A stretch of DNA of 64,000 nucleotides from NCBI RefSeq assembly GCF_009856605.1, contig NZ_CP047242.1:4160001-4224000 (forward strand). Reading direction: 5' to 3'. Positions 18,471-26,341 of this stretch are shown piece by piece. The translations under genes and the position numbers were made by a program. Numbering within the stretch: position 1 is the stretch's first letter; every line of letters begins with the position of its first letter. The DNA is from Trichormus variabilis 0441. GTDB lineage: Bacteria > Cyanobacteriota > Cyanobacteriia > Cyanobacteriales > Nostocaceae. Under the pieces are notes generated by a model. That model did not search any database. It was given only the letters and a program-made list of their open reading frames with translations, and was not told where the DNA came from.

Positions 18471-18704
18471 ATGGATGTAGAATTACAAATCCTGGAACAT
18501 TTGGCAAGAGATGCCCAGCCCACAGTTGCGCTCGTAGATGAATATTGTGCAGAGTACAAAGACCTGTTCAAAGAAGTAAGAAATTATGAATGTTTTAAAT
18601 ATTTACACTTAGGGATAATTTCTCCTATTAAAAGAAAATCATTACCAGAGATAGCGAAAGTAGTATCCCTTTTCTGTCACTCTCCGAGAGAGCGATCGCT
18701 ATAA
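18471..18704 (+). pseudogene. Transposase N-terminal fragment (IS701-type, probable)
   Basis: The frame keeps the first 64 or so residues of a transposase: MDVELQILEHLARDAQP, then CAEYKDLFKEVRNYECFKYLHLGI, SPIKRKSLPEIAKVV. I recognise this start as typical of IS701-type transposases in cyanobacteria. After KVV (about 18662) the frame runs into unrelated sequence (FCHSPRERSL), which is the tip of an inverted-repeat element. The DDE catalytic core is missing, so this is a dead remnant, cut by a later insertion or deletion. Confidence 0.75.
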
Positions 18705-18853
18705 GCCTGATCAGGCAATCAATACAAGCTATCCTATTAGAAAAAAATGAGTGTTGTATTTGTTATTAGGAAAAAATCTGGCGATTGCTTGCTACACAAA
18801 AGCCCTAGAATTCAGAAATGGTAAAAGTTTTCGGAGAGTGACAGAACAGGGAT
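18663..18853. mobile_element. Inverted-repeat element between two transposase fragments
   Basis: Tips TATCCCTTTTCTGTCACTC (from 18663, continuing TCCGA) and GGAGAGTGACAGAACAGGG (ending 18851, preceded by TTTTC) are near-exact inverted copies, about 190 bp apart. A third related tip (TGTCACTTTCCGAG) lies at 18406. The interior is AT-rich and non-coding. It could be a MITE, or the ends of two degenerate IS630-type copies; I cannot decide between these. Confidence 0.6.
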
Positions 18854-18861
18854 AACTGAAA

Positions 18862-19152
18862 ATGCCGACAGCACTAAGAATAAAGCTGACAACAGAAGAA
18901 GACAAAACCTTGCAGGAGTTAAGCTTTGCAGATAATGTACCTCGAAGAGTCAAAATGAGAGCGATCGCATTAAGACTGAATGCAGATGGTTTAACAGTGC
19001 CAATGATTGCTGGTCACTTACATATTCATGAGCATACAGTGAGAGCAACATTACGTAGATGGGAAAACCTGGGATTAGGTGGATTGTGGGAAGCACCCGG
19101 ACGTGGAGGAAAGCGGAAGTGGAGTTTAGAAGATATAAATGCGATCGCCCAT
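18862..19152 (+). pseudogene. IS630-type transposase N-terminal fragment
   Basis: From ATG 18862 the frame has a helix-turn-helix of IS630-type transposases: SFADNVPRRVKMRAIALRLNADG, VPMIAGHLHIHEHTVRATLRRWENLG, LGGLWEAPGRGGKRKWSLED. Homology stops near residue 95, before the DDE core. The open frame then continues to 19212 antisense inside the fructosamine kinase gene, which is only run-on. The element is therefore truncated at the 3' end of that kinase gene and cannot encode an active enzyme. The inverted-repeat tip just upstream may be its left end. Confidence 0.8.
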
Positions 19153-20016
19153 TCAACGCAAAATCTGTTCAATCATTCGGTTAGCTTGGGAAGCATAACC
19201 ACCGCCAAATAAATTGAAGTGATTAAGGATGTGATACAGGTTATAGAGTGTTTTCCGTCGTTCATAACCACCATCTAAAGGAAACACTTGGTTATAACCT
19301 TTGTAAAAAGCTGCGGGGAAACCGCCAAAAAGTTCTGTCATAGCGAGATCAACTTCTCTATCCCCAAAATAAGTAGCTGGATCAAATATCACTGGTTCCC
19401 CAGACACCGTACACCCAGCATTCCCACCCCACAAATCGCCATGAACTAAAGCGGGTTCTACTTCATGATCTGCCAATAGTTCTGGAAGCGCACCTAGTAA
19501 CTCATCTTGTTTGGGAAAATTCCCACCCCGTCGCCTGGCTAACTGAAATTGATAACCAAGGCGATGTTTGCTATAAAATTCCGTCCAATCTTCCGTCCAA
19601 GTGTTGATTTGCGGTGTGGAACCAATGGTGTTATTCATATCCCAGCCATACCCTTGCTGACTAGTGGCTTTGTGCATTTTCGCCAAATTGCGTCCCATTT
19701 CTTCCCAGGAATTGGTGTTACCACTTCCCATTTCCAGCCATTCCAAAACAATATAGCTAGAGTTACCTGCAATTCCCCAACAAATTGGTTTTGGGACACG
19801 GATGCTATTTGTCGCCAACATTTGCTCTAATCCCAGGGTTTCCGCCTCAAACATGGCAACTTGAGATGCTTGATTAAGTTTGACAAAATACGTCAATGTA
19901 CCATCAGCAACAGCATAGCCCTGGTTAATACATCCACCACTAACCGATCGCCTCTGCTGACTTTGAAACTTTTCGCCAGTCACCCGGCTAATTTGGGTAT
20001 CTATTTCTGTCCACAT
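19153..20016 (-). CDS. Fructosamine kinase family protein
   Basis: The 287-residue cytoplasmic kinase resembles FN3K/fructosamine-3-kinase-related proteins, which phosphorylate ketosamine (glycated lysine) adducts so that they come off proteins. Motifs: the N-terminal SVSGGCINQGYAV (nucleotide-binding loop), YFVKLN (Lys), the catalytic LVHGDLWGGNAG (HGD-LW-x-N, about 186-197), and IFDPATYFGDREVDLAMTELFGGF (metal-binding Asp). The length is normal. Bacterial members may prefer ribulosamines. Its 3' end abuts the IS630 fragment, so the last residues (MIEQILR) may have been trimmed slightly. A heptamer repeat lies just upstream of ATG 20016. Confidence 0.93.
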   Translation of the reverse strand: MWTEIDTQISRVTGEKFQSQQRRSVSGGCINQGYAVADGTLTYFVKLNQASQVAMFEAETLGLEQMLATNSIRVPKPICWGIAGNSSYIVLEWLEMGSGNTNSWEEMGRNLAKMHKATSQQGYGWDMNNTIGSTPQINTWTEDWTEFYSKHRLGYQFQLARRRGGNFPKQDELLGALPELLADHEVEPALVHGDLWGGNAGCTVSGEPVIFDPATYFGDREVDLAMTELFGGFPAAFYKGYNQVFPLDGGYERRKTLYNLYHILNHFNLFGGGYASQANRMIEQILR

Positions 20017-20022
20017 CTTCAG

Positions 20023-20043
20023 AATTCAAAATTCAAAATTCAA
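20023..20043. repeat. STRR-like AATTCAA heptamer x3
   Basis: Three exact AATTCAA units lie immediately upstream of the fructosamine kinase start, within the 92-bp spacer to the M16 peptidase gene on the same strand. This tract probably sits in the mRNA leader or operon junction. Confidence 0.75.
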
Positions 20044-20108
20044 AAATCTCTAGGATTAACACATAGGGTATGAGAAACTTACGTATTTTCTCACACCCAA
20101 TTCCCAAT

Positions 20109-21389
20109 CTACGCTGGTTTCATGACAACCACACCATAAGCCTCTGGGCAAAGATACTGGTTAGCAGCCAAGAGTAAATCTGGTGCTTCTTGGGTTTGAA
20201 TGTGGGCTGGGTAGTTAAATGCTGGTTCTAAATCTCCTACCAGTGATTGATAGAATCCATATAATCCAGCGCGATCGCTTGGTGTTTCGTTGCCAAAAAT
20301 AAATCTGTTGGCTACACGCTTACGGACACGGGCGATTTCTTTTTCTGTGACTAACTCTGTTTGTAGTTTACGGATATGTTGAGCGATCGCTTCCTCTACG
20401 GCTTGTAAATCTTCTACGGCGCATTTAGCGGAAATATAAAATGTCCCTTGCAAACGATTACTCATATTGCTGACAGAAATCGAAGTTACAAGTCCTCGTT
20501 CTTCCCGTAAATCCTGCACTAGCCTTGATGTTCTTCCATGTGCCAAAATACCCGCTAAAACATCTAAGCCATAAGTCTGTTCTAGTTGGTTCAACCCAGG
20601 AACTCGCCAAACCATGATCAGTCTTGCTTGCTGAAGACTTTCATCTACAAATTCCCGACGCACAATTTCTGTAAATGCAGGTTCGAGATTGAGGGGGCGG
20701 GGAGTGGGGAGTGGGGATGGGGGAGTTTTTTTGAGTTGGTTAAATCCTTCGACAATAGTTTCAATTAACTGTTCTTCCGGTAAATTACCTACAGCTACAG
20801 CCGTGATTGACTGGGGTTGATACCAACTAGCGTGAAAATCTCGCATCTGTTGGGGTGTTAGTTGGGAAATTACCGACTCTGGCCCCAATACTGGACGGCG
20901 GTAGGGTAACTCTGCAAATGCTGTTTCCATTGCCCGGCGGAAGGTACGGCGACGGGGATTATCTTCGGAACGTTTGATTTCTTCCAACACGACAAAGCGC
21001 TCACGTTCAAAGGCTTCATCAGGGATACTTGCATTTAAAACTACATCTATTTGTAATGGCGCTAATTTGGCAAAATCTTGAGGAGCAGTATTTATATAGT
21101 AATGAGTGTAGTCTTGACTGGTAGCGGCGTTAGTAACAGCACCTCGCTCTTCTATGTGACGTTCAAACTCACCACTGGCAAGGCGCTCAGTTCCTTTAAA
21201 AATCATGTGTTCTAAAAAGTGAGCCATACCGTTAATGGCATCAGATTCTACAGATGAGCCAACATCAATCCACAAGCTGAGATTCACGGCTTCAACTGGC
21301 ATTTGCTCCACTATGATGGTCAAACCATTGGGTAGTGTATGTAGTTTTGGGGCATTAAGTCGGGGCAATTTCCGCAGGGTTGAGGTCAT
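20109..21389 (-). CDS. M16 family zinc peptidase (processing-peptidase-like)
   Basis: The 426-residue protein has the inverted zinc motif HFLEH (about 57-61, H-x-x-E-H) with the downstream Glu in FVVLEEIKRSEDNPRRR, the M16B/PqqL-like active half. The C-terminal half (about 230-420) carries the inactive-domain features (RLVQDLREERGL and the RxxxY-type region near the end). Cyanobacterial homologues often come as tandem pairs of which only one has the zinc site; here only this gene is present. No signal peptide is evident. Residues about 222-232 (TPPSPLPTPR) are encoded by in-frame GGGGAGT heptamers (20699-20726), an insertion of intergenic-type repeat into the linker. It may be co-transcribed with the fructosamine kinase gene. 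Confidence 0.9.
   Translation of the reverse strand: MTSTLRKLPRLNAPKLHTLPNGLTIIVEQMPVEAVNLSLWIDVGSSVESDAINGMAHFLEHMIFKGTERLASGEFERHIEERGAVTNAATSQDYTHYYINTAPQDFAKLAPLQIDVVLNASIPDEAFERERFVVLEEIKRSEDNPRRRTFRRAMETAFAELPYRRPVLGPESVISQLTPQQMRDFHASWYQPQSITAVAVGNLPEEQLIETIVEGFNQLKKTPPSPLPTPRPLNLEPAFTEIVRREFVDESLQQARLIMVWRVPGLNQLEQTYGLDVLAGILAHGRTSRLVQDLREERGLVTSISVSNMSNRLQGTFYISAKCAVEDLQAVEEAIAQHIRKLQTELVTEKEIARVRKRVANRFIFGNETPSDRAGLYGFYQSLVGDLEPAFNYPAHIQTQEAPDLLLAANQYLCPEAYGVVVMKPA
20699..20726. repeat. GGGGAGT heptamer tract inside the M16 peptidase gene
   Basis: Four 7-bp units (GGGGAGT, GGGGAGT, GGGGATG, GGGGAGT) lie in the coding region and are read on the minus strand as a Pro/Ser/Thr-rich linker between the two M16 halves. 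The tract looks like an intergenic STRR that entered a tolerant linker. Confidence 0.8.
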
Positions 21390-21555
21390 GGGTAGTGGGG
21401 AATTAACTGATCTGTTACTTCATATTATCCGCCACGAGATTAGGGCATGGGCATTTTCTTCGTCTCATAGAAAAACAACGCACAACTAACAACTGACCAT
21501 TGACACCCAGAGAGCAGTAAAATTATGAGTAGTAATATTAATTTTTGTAAAGTAA

Positions 21556-23073
21556 ATGTCTAATATTGTTAAGCAAGACAAACCCCGTGTAGTCGTGATT
21601 GGTGCGGGAATTGGTGGACTGACGGCTGCTGCATTATTAGCCCATCGTGGCTACAGCGTTCTCATCTTAGACCAAGCCCTCGTTCCTGGGGGTTGTGCTT
21701 CTACATTTAAACGCCAAGGATTCACCTTTGATGTGGGTGCAACTCAGGTTGCAGGCTTAGAACCGGGGGGAATCCATCACCGCATCTTTTCCGAACTGGA
21801 AATAGATTTACCAGATGCAACGCCTTGTGACCCCGCTTGTGCAGTTTATTTACCTGGGGAAAATACACCCATCAATGTCTGGCGCGACCCCCAAAAATGG
21901 CAAGAAGAACGCCAAAAACAATTTCCTGGGAGTGAACCATTTTGGCAACTCATGACTACTTTATTTAATGCCAGTTGGGAGTTTCAAGGACGCGATCCAG
22001 TTTTACCGCCGCGTAATTTGTGGGATTTGTGGCAGTTAACCCAAGCAGTAAGACCTAGTACCTTCGTTACTGTACCCTTTACATTATTTACTGTGGGTGA
22101 TGCTTTAAGGTTGTGTGGGTTGGGAAATGACCACCGACTAAGAACGTTTTTAGATTTGCAACTCAAGCTATATTCTCAAGTCAACGCTGAAGAGACAGCT
22201 TTACTTTATGCGGCAACGGCGTTGAGTGTGTCCCAACTACCACAGGGATTGTTTCACCTAGAAGGTAGTATGCAGGTATTGAGCGATCGCCTAGTCGAAG
22301 CTTTAGAAAGAGATGGTGGTAAATTGTTGATGCGTCATACCGTTGAACAAATTAAAGTAGAAAACGGTAAAGCCTCTGCTGTCGTTATCAGAAACCAAAA
22401 AACAGGGGAAGTTTGGACAGAAGCAGCAGACCACGTAGTTGCTAACGTGACTGTGCAGAACTTAGTGCAACTCTTGGGTGACAAGACTCCATCAGGCTAT
22501 AAACAGCGCGTTAATAAACTCCCCCAAGCATCAGGGGCATTTGTCCTGTATTTAGGTGTAGATGCTAGCGCTATCCCAACCGAGTGTCCCCCCCACTTGC
22601 AATTTTTATATGATGCTGATGGCCCAATTGGGGAAAATAATTCTTTGTTTGTGTCGGTGAGTCATGCTGGTGACGGTCGCGCGCCAGAAGGACAAGCCAC
22701 AATTATTGCCTCATCTTTCGTAGATCCCAAACAGTGGTGGAGTACGGAAGATTACCCAGGTTTGAAACAGAAATTTACCCAAGAAGCGATCGCCAAATTA
22801 GCCCAGTACTTTTATCTCAAACCAGAGACAATTATTTATCAAGAAGCTGCCACACCGCGCACCTTTGCCCATTACACCGGACGCGATCGCGGTATAGTCG
22901 GCGGTATTGGTCAAAGAATCCCCACATTTGGCCCCTTTGGTTTTGCGAATCGTACCCCCATTGACCATCTATGGTTAGTTGGTGACTCTACCCACCCAGG
23001 AGAAGGAACAGCAGGTGTAAGCTATTCGGCCTTGACTGTAGTTAGGCAAATTAGTCATAGTCAAAAATATTGA
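21556..23073 (+). CDS. crtD: CrtD-like carotenoid C-3',4' desaturase (FAD-dependent)
   Basis: The 505-residue flavoprotein has a Rossmann FAD motif VVVIGAGIGGLTAAALLAHRG (about 12-32) and PGGCASTFKRQGFTFDVGATQ. Its C-terminal carotenoid-oxidoreductase motif includes HLWLVGDSTHPGEGTAGVSYSAL. This is the phytoene desaturase/CrtO/CrtD superfamily. The N-terminal block is that of the cyanobacterial C-3',4' desaturase of the TIGR02733 type, which acts in myxol glycoside synthesis at the membrane. CrtO-type ketolases are the main alternative. It is preceded by the divergent M16 gene. The TGA stop lies in a heptamer-like TTGAC repeat. Confidence 0.78.
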   Translation: MSNIVKQDKPRVVVIGAGIGGLTAAALLAHRGYSVLILDQALVPGGCASTFKRQGFTFDVGATQVAGLEPGGIHHRIFSELEIDLPDATPCDPACAVYLPGENTPINVWRDPQKWQEERQKQFPGSEPFWQLMTTLFNASWEFQGRDPVLPPRNLWDLWQLTQAVRPSTFVTVPFTLFTVGDALRLCGLGNDHRLRTFLDLQLKLYSQVNAEETALLYAATALSVSQLPQGLFHLEGSMQVLSDRLVEALERDGGKLLMRHTVEQIKVENGKASAVVIRNQKTGEVWTEAADHVVANVTVQNLVQLLGDKTPSGYKQRVNKLPQASGAFVLYLGVDASAIPTECPPHLQFLYDADGPIGENNSLFVSVSHAGDGRAPEGQATIIASSFVDPKQWWSTEDYPGLKQKFTQEAIAKLAQYFYLKPETIIYQEAATPRTFAHYTGRDRGIVGGIGQRIPTFGPFGFANRTPIDHLWLVGDSTHPGEGTAGVSYSALTVVRQISHSQKY

Positions 23074-23090
23074 ACTGTTGACTATTGACC
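23070..23090. repeat. Short TTGAC-type repeat at the crtD stop codon
   Basis: TTGAACT, GTTGACT and ATTGACC run from 23070 to 23090, a degenerate STRR-like tract. The TGA at 23071-23073 is the stop codon of the desaturase gene. Confidence 0.6.
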
Positions 23091-23204
23091 GATAACTCCT
23101 AACGGATAAGGATATATTTATCCTAGACTTACACTTTAGATAGTGATAAATTTCGCATAACATTAAGTATCTAATTGTGTAAACATCTACACTAGGCTGG
23201 ATAG

Positions 23205-23564
23205 ATGAATTACGAGATAGCTCGCAAACTCCTAGTAGGACAGACAATAGCAAGTGAGGAAAACCCTGATGCCTTGTTGATGCGAATGAGACATGGAAAA
23301 CCGCCAGTGCCTGGTCAAATTACCTCAATTTTATTAGCATTGAAAGTAGTATTTGAGGCGCTGAAAGATTCCCCTAGTCTGGACAGGGAATTAGTTTTTG
23401 CACTTTATCAGTTAACTGTTAAGGCTCAACAGCTATTTGTGGCAGGACGTAGAGCTGGTGTAGATTGGCCACCACTACTTAAGGAAGATTTGTTACGAAT
23501 TGCTTTAGCTACCGAAAGTATTTTCTCTGGTGTTTGGCAAACCCCACCCCCTGGAAATTTTTAA
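23205..23564 (+). CDS. Conserved hypothetical protein
   Basis: The 119-residue soluble, mainly helical protein starts MNYEIARKLLVGQTIASEENPDALLMRMRHGKPPVPGQITSIL in outline; a helical middle contains LDRELVFALYQLTVKAQQLFVAG and ends with GVWQTPPPG. I recall similar small proteins in many cyanobacteria, some carrying unreliable names, but I do not know a function. No catalytic motif, signal or membrane segment is seen. A convergent-gene terminator follows at once. Confidence 0.75.
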   Translation: MNYEIARKLLVGQTIASEENPDALLMRMRHGKPPVPGQITSILLALKVVFEALKDSPSLDRELVFALYQLTVKAQQLFVAGRRAGVDWPPLLKEDLLRIALATESIFSGVWQTPPPGNF

Positions 23565-23569
23565 TAGAG

Positions 23570-23602
23570 ATATCCCCGACTCTTCTAGAAAGTCGGGGAT
23601 AT
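23570..23602. terminator. Bidirectional-type hairpin between convergent genes
   Basis: ATATCCCCGACT (23570-23581) and AGTCGGGGATAT (23591-23602) are perfect 12-bp complements around a 9-nt loop. It lies between two convergent stop codons (23564 and 23625). Flanking T-runs are poor, but the stem is strong and the position is right. Confidence 0.7.
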
Positions 23603-23624
23603 AAAGATAATCGCCATATCCCAA

Positions 23625-24236
23625 CTAACGATTTCGCAGTTCTGCTTCTAACTTGTCCAAGTCATTCTTGAGTAAAACAGTCATTTGCCCGGTAAAAGCC
23701 TTGCCGTTTCTAGGTTGGGCAACTTCTAGCCAATAAGCATAGCGATCGCCCACCCGTAATTCTCCCTTCAACGCCTCCCTGATGGGGGTTTTCGCCAATC
23801 GCGCTGAGTTAATGGCGCTTTCGTTGGGATATTCATACAGTACTTGGGCGCGTTTAAAGTCTTGATAAATATCTAACCCATAAATCACCCGCAAGGATTC
23901 TTGTAAACGCTGCAAGCTCATGCCGTTAATAGCATCGTACATGGCAATGCGTTCACTACGAATCAAACTCCGGTCTTTGGTAAATCCTACTTTACCAGGA
24001 GGTAATACGGATGCTTGAAAAGTGAATCGCTGGGCTGCTGTATCACTTTTCTGGACAAATAATTTTTCTCCAGCCCTGGGACGGAGAGTGGGATGGGCTT
24101 GAATCCAAGTACCTACTTCTTCCGTACTTTGTCCTGGTAACGCGTCAGCCTGGGGGCTAGTCAATATTCCTACACATAACCAGGAGACTAGAGAAAAGGG
24201 CAAAATCAAAAAGTTCAGCCGAAATTTTTTGAGCAT
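23625..24236 (-). CDS. Exported hypothetical protein
   Basis: The 203-residue protein has an N-terminal signal peptide (about 1-32: KKFRLNFLILPFSLVSWLCVGIL, cleavage probably near ADA-LPG). The mature part has conserved-looking motifs VGTWIQAHPTLRP, GEKLFVQKSDTAAQRFTF, and a helix with SLQRLQESLRVIYG, ending in a region with VGDRYAYWLEVAQPRNG. I know of no function. The Cys in the signal is not in a lipobox. It is convergent with the preceding gene and probably sits in the periplasm or lumen. Confidence 0.75.
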   Translation of the reverse strand: MLKKFRLNFLILPFSLVSWLCVGILTSPQADALPGQSTEEVGTWIQAHPTLRPRAGEKLFVQKSDTAAQRFTFQASVLPPGKVGFTKDRSLIRSERIAMYDAINGMSLQRLQESLRVIYGLDIYQDFKRAQVLYEYPNESAINSARLAKTPIREALKGELRVGDRYAYWLEVAQPRNGKAFTGQMTVLLKNDLDKLEAELRNR

Positions 24237-24641
24237 TTTCCTATTCGGGACTCATATAGAAATTTACCCGTGAGGGAATAACCATAGTTTTCCCGTTTTG
24301 CAGGAAGATTATTTCAATCACCTACCTAATCAACAAAAGCAGATGTCTGAACTATCTATGAGTTAATATCTCAGCAATATAGCTGTTGACTGTTGATTGT
24401 TGACTGTTGACAAGACTTGAAAGCTTTTTATTGTCAGGGTTTTATCTTAGCTTGATGTCCTAATATATCTGGCTACAGCAATACCACTCAGCCCAATTAG
24501 TTTACCAACCTTTTGCAAAGGTGGTGATCTTACATCTACAAATTCTGAGTGGAGGCGATCGCCTTCCTTAGTCAAAAACAGATCGATGAACTGGACTGCA
24601 CTCATCAGATGTCAGGTTGAACAACTAGGAGTCTTAAATTA
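24237..24641. other. Spacer with a heptamer repeat
   Basis: About 405 bp lie between divergent genes. Apart from the TGTTGAC tract (24384-24411) and one GCGATCGC site (near 24556) I see nothing. It includes the promoter of the VTT-domain gene. Confidence 0.45.
24384..24411. repeat. STRR-like TGTTGAC heptamer x4
   Basis: Four contiguous units (TGTTGAC, TGTTGAT, TGTTGAC, TGTTGAC) lie in a divergent spacer. They are of the same TTGAC class as the tract at the crtD stop codon and the tract beside the tRNA gene. Confidence 0.85.
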
Positions 24642-25304
24642 ATGCTGAATGCTAAAACCAGTTTCGCCTTATTGATGGCTGTGTGTCTCATAGCCACCGG
24701 AGTTACAGGATATCTACTGGGGGGAATTAATCCAGAGTTAATTCAAGGTTGGTTAAAGGCTGCGGGGATTTGGGCCCCTGTTACTTATGTAGCTGTATAT
24801 GTGGTTGCGACTATTTTAATTTTGCCATCAACAGCATTGAATTTAACTGGTGGAGCGATTTTTGGCCCCTGGATGGGGACATTCTGGACAAGTGTAGGTG
24901 CAATTATTGCGGCGATCGCTGCCTTCATTTTTGCGCGGACAGTAGGACGGGAAATTGTGGCTCAACGACTCGCCGGACGTTGGCAGGCTATCGATGCCGA
25001 AGTCAAGCAGGGAGCCGTTTTTTATATGTTTGCTATCCGCTTGATGCCCATCCTGCCCTATGGACTAGTCAATTTTGCTGCCGGTTTGACATCAATCAGC
25101 TTCCAGGATTACCTAATTGGTACAGCCTTGGGAACAGTACCCGGAATCTTACCGTTTGTCCTCTTGGGGAGTTCCGGCTTAAAAGCCATCCGCACTGGTG
25201 AGGTTCTACCATTAGTTGGTGCTTTGGCATTGATTGGAATGCTAGTTGGTGGTTCCACTTGGTATCGTCGTCGTCGCTCTTTTCCCACTCGTAAAAAACC
25301 CTAA
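24642..25304 (+). CDS. TVP38/TMEM64 (VTT-domain) membrane protein
   Basis: The 220-residue protein has several hydrophobic helices and a VTT (SNARE-associated/DedA-superfamily) domain (about 55-180). The re-entrant segments include PSTALNLTGGAIFGPWMGT, and the conserved motif FYMFAIRLMPILPYGLVNFAAGL (the F/Y-x-x-R-x-x-P-x-x-P signature) is intact. The C-terminus is basic (RRRRSFPTRKKP), on the cytoplasmic side. Members of this superfamily are now linked to lipid scrambling, including undecaprenyl-phosphate recycling. The glycosyltransferase gene starts only 13 bp downstream, so the two probably form an operon. Confidence 0.9.
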   Translation: MLNAKTSFALLMAVCLIATGVTGYLLGGINPELIQGWLKAAGIWAPVTYVAVYVVATILILPSTALNLTGGAIFGPWMGTFWTSVGAIIAAIAAFIFARTVGREIVAQRLAGRWQAIDAEVKQGAVFYMFAIRLMPILPYGLVNFAAGLTSISFQDYLIGTALGTVPGILPFVLLGSSGLKAIRTGEVLPLVGALALIGMLVGGSTWYRRRRSFPTRKKP

Positions 25305-25316
25305 CACATCTCCACT

Positions 25317-26300
25317 ATGCCGCCTAAATATTCTTTTATCGTCCCGATTTACAACGAAGAAGAAACCATCACAGAAATGTATCGCCGCATTTCCCAGGTA
25401 ATGGATCAGATGGATGGTTCAGTCGAGTTGTGTTTAGTTAATGATGGCAGCCGCGATCGCTCTCTGAGAATGATGCGAGAATTACATCAAAAAGATCCGC
25501 GTGTTGTTTACTTAAGTCTTGCCAGAAATTTTGGTCATCAAATCGCCGTTACCGCAGGTTTAAATTTTGCCCGTGGACAAGTAGTTGTGATTCTCGATGC
25601 CGATTTACAAGATCCACCAGAATTGATCGCGGAAATGGTGGAATTATGGCGGCAAGGATATCATATAATTTACGCCCAAAGAATCAAACGCCGTCAAGAA
25701 GGCTGGTTTAAACGCTTCACCGCCTATACTTTTTATCGGATTCTCAAACAACTGGCAGATGTTGATATTCCTACAGATACCGGAGACTTTTGTTTATTAG
25801 ATAGGCAAGTTGTTGATGTACTCAATGCTATGCCAGAGCGAAATCGTTACATTCGCGGCTTGCGTTCTTGGGTAGGTTTTAACCAAACAGCCGTTAAATT
25901 TGAACGAGATCCTCGTTTTGCTGGCGATGTTAAATATACATTTCGTAAATCTTTTGCATTGGCAATTAATGGCATAGTTTCCTTTTCTAAGGTACCATTA
26001 AGGCTTTCAACTTATTTAGGACTATTTGCAGCAATAGCCTCATTATTAATGTGTCTGTTAGTTTTATACTGGCGGATTTTTACACCCCATTCTCCCCTAA
26101 CTGGAATCACCATTATTCTCATCGCTATCTTCTTTTTGGGAGCAGTACAACTGGTGAGTATTGGTATTTTAGGTGAATATATCGGGCGAATTTATGAAGA
26201 GGTTAAACAAAGACCACTTTATACATTGTCAGAAGTTAGCGGCTTTGAGCAGCAATATCCTGATGCTCAACAATCATTAGATATTTCTTCATCCAATTAA
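25317..26300 (+). CDS. GtrB-like family 2 glycosyltransferase (polyprenyl-phosphate sugar transferase)
   Basis: The 327-residue protein has a cytoplasmic GT2 domain (about 1-230). It starts [12 protein letters not shown] and has [10 protein letters not shown], the DxD motif in [12 protein letters not shown] (about 95-97), and [10 protein letters not shown]. Two C-terminal transmembrane helices follow (about 235-260 and 265-290) and an amphipathic segment with [15 protein letters not shown]. This is the layout of DPM1/GtrB/ArnC-type enzymes that transfer a sugar from a nucleotide donor to undecaprenyl or dolichyl phosphate. Sugar and acceptor are not shown by sequence. It is tightly linked to the VTT-domain gene. 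Confidence 0.9.
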   Translation: MPPKYSFIVPIYNEEETITEMYRRISQVMDQMDGSVELCLVNDGSRDRSLRMMRELHQKDPRVVYLSLARNFGHQIAVTAGLNFARGQVVVILDADLQDPPELIAEMVELWRQGYHIIYAQRIKRRQEGWFKRFTAYTFYRILKQLADVDIPTDTGDFCLLDRQVVDVLNAMPERNRYIRGLRSWVGFNQTAVKFERDPRFAGDVKYTFRKSFALAINGIVSFSKVPLRLSTYLGLFAAIASLLMCLLVLYWRIFTPHSPLTGITIILIAIFFLGAVQLVSIGILGEYIGRIYEEVKQRPLYTLSEVSGFEQQYPDAQQSLDISSSN

Positions 26301-26341
26301 ATACTAATGAATTATTGGCACTGAGTTCGTAGCTATATTTT

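Noticed and set aside
18471..19212. A functional two-gene transposon
   Set aside because: Both transposase frames lack their catalytic cores and belong to different families, so neither can be active.
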